NCBI GenBank assembly: GCA_040266995.1
Contig: JAWRHV010000002.1
Location: 1-18,082, forward strand
Direction: 5' to 3'
Length of the DNA stretch: 18,082 nucleotides
Source of the DNA: UBA4312 sp040266995
GTDB lineage: Bacteria; Bacillota_I; Bacilli_A; Erysipelotrichales; Erysipelotrichaceae
Every line of letters starts with the position of its first letter. Position 1 is the first letter of the stretch. Below, piece by piece: positions 14,143 to 18,082 of this stretch. Under the pieces are notes generated by a model, which worked only from the letters and a program-made list of their open reading frames with translations, searched no databases and was not told the DNA's origin. The position numbers and the translations under genes were made by a program.

Positions 14143-15399
14143 ATGTGGAAATATCAGAGTAAATCATTGTTCATATCTTTGTGTATCGCATTTGTCACAG
14201 GTTTTGTGTTCATGTATATCAGCTTATCCATGAATATGGATATCTATGCCTCTTTGTTGCCGGAACAGGTACTGGAGTATGTGTATGCGAATAAAGTGAT
14301 GACGTATATATACAGCGGTTTTATCTTTGCGGGGATCGTGAATGTGATCCGGTTGAGTCAGCTGGCCATGAACCAGTGGAATATCAGCCCGTTTATATTT
14401 CTGCTGCTTATGTTTGTCTTCCCGGACTGGGTCGTATTGATTGGGGCATTGCTGGTGATTCCGGTCGTCATTGCCTGTATTTACGGTATGATCAGCTTAC
14501 GGCGTCAGCAATCCGGTCAGTTTACTTCCAAGCATTTTCAAAATGATGATGAATTCGTTCGAATCTATACGATGCACTATCCGTTACAGGAGAAGGTGAA
14601 ACCGATTGCCGATGAATGCAAAAAGAATCGTTATCTTGTGAATCTGGTATATGTTCTAGGAATTATTGCCATATTATGCACGACCTTTTTAGTAAACAAT
14701 CTGATGATCATGTTTGTGCTTCTTGGTGTTTATTTCTTTGCGTTTCAATATATTGTCCGTTACCGGCATGATCTGACCATTCCGATGCTGTCACTATTAT
14801 ATGATCAATGTGATCCGCAGGCTTGTGCTTCGGCCTTGATCTATTATTCAAAACAAGGTCGCCATTATCATCTGCAGCAACGTACGGTTCTTGCGCAATG
14901 CTTGATTTATATGGATGAACCGGAAATGGCACAGGATGTTATGGTTGCTTATGCACGAAAAGACAGACCAAGCAATCTACTATATTGGTCCATTATGAGT
15001 TATATCTATTATTTATTAAAGGATGAAACTTCCTTGGAGCGGTGTAAAGAAGAGATTGAAAATATACGGATCGGCAGAGCTTCGGCCGGTGTTATCGTTT
15101 TGGATAAAGAATTAAAAGCGGTCAATAATAAAATCAATTTGATGAATGGGGAATTGAATCAATGCAAAAAGTATTATCTGGAAGCTACCAGAGGTGCTGT
15201 ATTCCCATATCAAAGTGTAGATGCCAGCTATTATATTGGATTGATTTCTTTTGTACAGCAGGATTATATGGTTGCGAAGTTTTATTTTGAGCGGGTAGTT
15301 GCCCTGGGAAATAAAATGTCCTTTGTTCAGAAAGCAAAAAAATATCTGGACAAACTAAATGAAATGGATCTGGATGAAACAATATCCGATGAGGGATGA
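14143..15399 (+). CDS. Membrane protein with C-terminal helical-repeat (TPR-like) domain, function unknown
   Basis: A 418-residue protein I do not recognise as a named family. Two membrane blocks are visible: about four hydrophobic segments between residues 8 and 118, then two more at about 166-184 and 188-206, with a polar stretch (120-165) between. From about 210 to 405 the sequence is a series of amphipathic helix pairs rich in Ala, Tyr and Leu, such as AQCLIYMDEPEMAQDVMVAY and ASYYIGLISFVQQDYMVAKF, resembling TPR repeats that bind other proteins. An AAGGGG ribosome binding site precedes the ATG, and a promoter lies upstream. Its stop codon is inside the following terminator. It sits near the FHA/kinase genes but is transcribed separately. 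A scaffold or assembly role at the membrane is a guess only. Confidence 0.8.
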   Translation: MWKYQSKSLFISLCIAFVTGFVFMYISLSMNMDIYASLLPEQVLEYVYANKVMTYIYSGFIFAGIVNVIRLSQLAMNQWNISPFIFLLLMFVFPDWVVLIGALLVIPVVIACIYGMISLRRQQSGQFTSKHFQNDDEFVRIYTMHYPLQEKVKPIADECKKNRYLVNLVYVLGIIAILCTTFLVNNLMIMFVLLGVYFFAFQYIVRYRHDLTIPMLSLLYDQCDPQACASALIYYSKQGRHYHLQQRTVLAQCLIYMDEPEMAQDVMVAYARKDRPSNLLYWSIMSYIYYLLKDETSLERCKEEIENIRIGRASAGVIVLDKELKAVNNKINLMNGELNQCKKYYLEATRGAVFPYQSVDASYYIGLISFVQQDYMVAKFYFERVVALGNKMSFVQKAKKYLDKLNEMDLDETISDEG

Positions 15400-15417
15400 G
15401 AGAGCTCATCCCTTTTT
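15393..15417 (+). terminator. Terminator overlapping the stop of the membrane protein gene
   Basis: A perfect 8-bp stem, GGGATGAG with CTCATCCC around AGAG, is followed by five T residues and ATA. The TGA stop (15397-15399) is in the left arm. The convergent minus-strand gene ends inside the right arm; on that strand no T-run follows the hairpin. Confidence 0.85.
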
Positions 15418-15930
15418 ATATTGCAGACGATGAACTAAACAGGCATTGAGTAAGGTGGAATATAACAATTCGGTGAGAGCACTGACATGACCGCAGACCG
15501 CAATGCTGAAAAAACAAACGGTATAGATGCCAATAAAATAGAAACAAGCAGTGGATCTTTTCACAGAGTAAATATAGATCCATTCCATTAAGTAACCAAT
15601 CAGGCCGACAGCTAATATCCATACATGGATATTTTGCAGAACAGAAAAAGTGTTCTGGTATGGGATCCAGGCGGATAAGCACATGCATGCCATAAGAGCT
15701 GCATGTGTTTTTTTATGATAAGGATCGTTATTTTGATCCCATAGCCTGCAGGAATACACATAGATACCCAATACAGTAGAAATTGTCCATATCATAACAA
15801 GACCTGTATGATGCAGAACGTTGGATAAATAGGTCATATTGTCATAGAGGATATCGATCCACAGGCATGGTAACAGATTCAAAACCGGATTCAGGATATA
15901 AGCATGGAATGGAGGAAAAAAACGTTTCAT
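15406..15930 (-). CDS. Small polytopic membrane protein, unknown
   Basis: A 174-residue minus-strand frame that fills the space between the TPR-like membrane protein and the FHA gene. It has about five hydrophobic segments (roughly 40-60, 76-90, 102-121, 128-145 and 147-166) and a basic end, LQYKKG. Loops carry charged residues such as CRLWDQNNDPYHKKTH, as expected for a real membrane protein. No family is recognised. There is no clear ribosome binding site before the ATG at 15930, which weakens the start call, although without this gene about 600 bases would be empty. The stop lies in the terminator of the convergent gene. It is divergent from the FHA gene, with a palindrome in between. Confidence 0.6.
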   Translation of the reverse strand: MKRFFPPFHAYILNPVLNLLPCLWIDILYDNMTYLSNVLHHTGLVMIWTISTVLGIYVYSCRLWDQNNDPYHKKTHAALMACMCLSAWIPYQNTFSVLQNIHVWILAVGLIGYLMEWIYIYSVKRSTACFYFIGIYTVCFFSIAVCGHVSALTELLYSTLLNACLVHRLQYKKG

Positions 15931-15954
15931 ACTAGAATTTTATTCCAATTTTGT

Positions 15955-15973
15955 CGCCATGTCGACATAGGCG
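15955..15973. promoter_or_regulatory. Palindrome between divergent genes, possible operator
   Basis: CGCC (15955-15958), the perfect 10-base palindrome ATGTCGACAT (15959-15968), one A, then GGCG (15970-15973) make a near-perfect inverted repeat with no loop, as in repressor binding sites. It sits 25 bases upstream of the small membrane protein start and about 38 bases before the FHA start. A weak TTGTCG/TACGAG pair with 17-base spacing (15951-15979) would place it between -35 and -10 of the FHA promoter. Confidence 0.35.
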
Positions 15974-16010
15974 TACGAGTAATTAAGGCTAAACAGAAGA
16001 GGTGATTTAC

Positions 16011-16985
16011 ATGCAGGACTGGGTAACAGTAATAGAAAAAGACAGAGAGACCATACAGCTTCAGATGAAAGAGCCGAAATATCTGGACACGGATGTATTT
16101 GAAAGAATGGAAGCGGATTCGTATTGTGCACGTTGTGTATTAAAAGATGAGAACAAAGGAATCCTCTCTTATTCTGTTCAGGATTATATTCCGCTTTCGG
16201 ATGTATTGGATCAGATCGTATTTGAAAAGGAGGATGGATATTTGTTTTTGCATCACATGCTGGAGGATATGATTTCTGTCAATCGTAATAAGCCTGTATT
16301 GATGGATCCTGAATTTGTTTATGTCAGTCCATATGGGGATTCTTTTCTGTTTCTTGTTGTTCCTATCTGTACAGAACAATGGATGATGCAAAAAGATGTA
16401 TGTAAAGATTGGATTGAATATCTTTCCAATCACTTCAAAACGACTTCTTCCTATGAGATTCCGGGATTTTTGCTGGCTTTTCAAAACAGTGCTGAAGTCA
16501 CATTGACCAACTTGATTTTGGGATTGGATGGTTTGTATAAGCAATACTATCTCAATAAAAGAACTTTCTTTTTTCGCCGACGAAAAAAACACTTTCGCAT
16601 CGCTGAACCCATTCGACCATACTACTGTGGATTACCGGAACAACGACAAGAACCAATCACTGAAAAGGAAGACGAAAAAACGATGATCATCGGTGTCGAA
16701 AACGAAGTTCATGCGTATTTGAAAATGGGGGATGACCGCTATTCCCTTATCAGCGAAATGACCCTTGTAGGTCGTTCCATGGCCTGTGATATTCGAATCA
16801 ACAAGAAAGATATATCGTTAAAACACGCAAAAATCACCTGCCAGAATAACCGATATTACATTGTTGATCTGAAAAGCAGCAACGGGACATTCTTGAACGA
16901 CAAAAGGGTCGTCCGTCGCATGCGCTTGAAAAATGGGATGCATGTTCGTTTTGGCCGGGAAGAATTTGTATTCTATGAATCATGA
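16011..16985 (+). CDS. FHA domain protein with N-terminal DUF6382-like region
   Basis: A 324-residue cytoplasmic protein. Residues about 1-185 resemble the DUF6382 region found in front of FHA domains in Bacillota. A basic stretch (about 183-196, rich in Arg and Lys) and a charged linker follow, then an FHA domain (about 240-324). The FHA core is intact: GRS (254-256), SLKHAKI with Ser269 and His272, DLKSSNGTFLN with Asn291 and Asn296. FHA domains bind phosphothreonine peptides, which fits the kinase-like gene that begins within its stop codon (ATGA overlap). The linker EKTMIIG holds Thr224 in a TxxI setting, a possible phosphosite. I chose ATG 16011, which follows AGAGGTGA by a normal distance, over an in-frame GTG at 16002 inside that ribosome binding site. 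The domain assignment is strong for FHA, and from memory of family style for DUF6382. Confidence 0.85.
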   Translation: MQDWVTVIEKDRETIQLQMKEPKYLDTDVFERMEADSYCARCVLKDENKGILSYSVQDYIPLSDVLDQIVFEKEDGYLFLHHMLEDMISVNRNKPVLMDPEFVYVSPYGDSFLFLVVPICTEQWMMQKDVCKDWIEYLSNHFKTTSSYEIPGFLLAFQNSAEVTLTNLILGLDGLYKQYYLNKRTFFFRRRKKHFRIAEPIRPYYCGLPEQRQEPITEKEDEKTMIIGVENEVHAYLKMGDDRYSLISEMTLVGRSMACDIRINKKDISLKHAKITCQNNRYYIVDLKSSNGTFLNDKRVVRRMRLKNGMHVRFGREEFVFYES

Positions 16986-18082
16986 ACGACCGTTATCATC
17001 TGATCCGCTGTATTGAGACTTCAAAGAATGCATGTGTTGCTATCGTCGAAGACCAGCTGACATCCAAGGTATTTCTAAGAAAATCCATATCGAAAAAGGC
17101 CGATGCGATGGCCATACATCAATTTCATATGGAGATCAACGTATTATCGATGGTACATCATGCGTATATTCCCGAAATCGTTGATGTATATGAAGACAGG
17201 AATCAAAAATATCTTGTTGAATCCTATATCCAGGGAACCATGTTGAATGAGTATTTAGTGTCCCATAGATTTTTGGGAAAACTATATCGGTTCCGCTTTC
17301 TTATGGAATCTATGGAAATCATGGATTGTATTCATCAAAAAGGATTTCTTTATATAGACTGGAAACCTGAAAACATCATGGTATCCAATCGACACATACA
17401 TGTCATCGATTTTAATTCTTGTATCGAATCCGGCAGTACCCAGATTGTTTCTGTCTCCTCCTTTAATTATTCCAAAGATTTTTCGGAAACCAAAACCAGA
17501 AAACCGGAAACAGACATACTGGCATGGTCTAAACTGATCCGATATTTGTATCCGAAAGATGCAGGAATGGGCTGGATATATCATCGTTGCCAAAAAAAAG
17601 CATATAAAAACGTTCATCAAGTAAAAAATTCAATAAAACGTACAGTATGCGGAAAAGCTGCAGGGATTGCTTTCATTTTATATATTATGTCTGCCTTCTT
17701 ATTTAAAAGCATCATGCCTGTCAATGATCCGTTTCATACGTATTTGAATACACGAAAACCTGCGGATTTTATTATCGCTTTTAAAAGTTCAAAAAAGCAG
17801 AAAGATATGAACGACTATGAAGCTTTGTATTATTGGATCCAACATGGATGGATAACATCGGAAGTTATCAGTGAACAAAGAAATGCCGATTATTTGGCAC
17901 ATGTGGTACTGGAGGCAAAGGACCCTCAAATAGCAGGATATACTTGGAAACATACAGATCGCTCCACCAAGGAAAGAAACCCTTCTTTATGGTTTTCGAT
18001 TCTGGCAAGCAGTCATGAAAAACCGGACTTCTCCTTTCTCAATGTATATTTGGCATATCTGGAAAAGCATTCCATGACTGCT
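16982..18082 (+). CDS. Atypical transmembrane protein-kinase-like protein (3' end outside window)
   Basis: An open frame of 367 codons without a stop, starting at the ATG that overlaps the FHA stop. Residues about 1-215 follow the protein kinase fold. Lys34 is in the position of the ATP-binding lysine and Glu51 (HMEIN) that of helix C. YIDWKPENIMV has Asp126, Lys128 and Asn131 of the catalytic loop, with YID instead of HRD. VIDFNS has metal-binding Asp143, with DFN for DFG. TDILAW has the helix-F Asp178. The glycine-rich loop is absent (LIRCIETSKNACVA) and the lobe after helix F is short. A membrane helix (about 226-245) leads to a probably extracellular, helix-rich part. Because the core catalytic residues remain, activity is possible but uncertain. 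Kinase-helix-helical-tail also recalls the EssB/YukC subunit of type VII secretion. The absent 3' end prevents a firm family call. Confidence 0.8.
   Translation, partial: MNDRYHLIRCIETSKNACVAIVEDQLTSKVFLRKSISKKADAMAIHQFHMEINVLSMVHHAYIPEIVDVYEDRNQKYLVESYIQGTMLNEYLVSHRFLGKLYRFRFLMESMEIMDCIHQKGFLYIDWKPENIMVSNRHIHVIDFNSCIESGSTQIVSVSSFNYSKDFSETKTRKPETDILAWSKLIRYLYPKDAGMGWIYHRCQKKAYKNVHQVKNSIKRTVCGKAAGIAFILYIMSAFLFKSIMPVNDPFHTYLNTRKPADFIIAFKSSKKQKDMNDYEALYYWIQHGWITSEVISEQRNADYLAHVVLEAKDPQIAGYTWKHTDRSTKERNPSLWFSILASSHEKPDFSFLNVYLAYLEKHSMTA

Noticed and set aside
15940..16131. 63-codon minus-strand frame over the FHA start
   Set aside because: Antisense to the FHA N-terminus and spans the palindrome; no start signals.

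Overview
The window looks like chromosome from a low-to-moderate GC Gram-positive bacterium (Bacillota). AGGAGG-type ribosome binding sites, short hairpin-plus-T-run terminators, a CIRCE heat-shock operator and a thioester/VaFE surface adhesin all fit. The gene mix is compatible with an anaerobic gut lineage such as Erysipelotrichia, but that placement is inference from style and gene families, not from a marker gene. No insertion sequence, phage gene, CRISPR array or rRNA is visible.

Left part (1-3990): a tightly packed plus-strand run holds the 3' end of proC, an O-antigen-ligase-type membrane protein, a secreted coiled-coil M23 metallopeptidase and an RsmF-type 16S rRNA m5C methyltransferase. 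It ends at a hairpin shared with the convergent flavodiiron gene. The M23 gene is split by an apparent one-base deletion near 2245-2247, so its zinc ligands now lie in two frames.

Middle (3996-10022): single-gene units, most with their own signals. They are fprA (minus strand, oxygen/NO reductase), a fructose-6-phosphate aldolase-type transaldolase, clpB behind a promoter overlapped by CIRCE, a class of sirtuin with a zinc-binding module, and tRNA-Ser(GGA) on the minus strand with a clear promoter and terminator. The 321-base gap before clpB also contains an unexplained stretch with several nested and mutually exclusive base-pairings.

Right part (10139-18082): a MATE efflux transporter; a possible Arg-rich 11-codon leader followed by an 800-residue surface protein (signal peptide, thioester domain, two SpaA-like domains, two VaFE repeats, degenerate sorting signal); and a membrane protein with a helical-repeat tail. 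After these comes a small minus-strand membrane protein, and finally an FHA-domain protein whose stop codon overlaps the start of an atypical transmembrane protein-kinase-like gene that runs off the window. The FHA/kinase pair, with the neighbouring membrane proteins, is the best candidate for a little-described signalling or secretion-associated system. Its identity depends on genes beyond position 18082.
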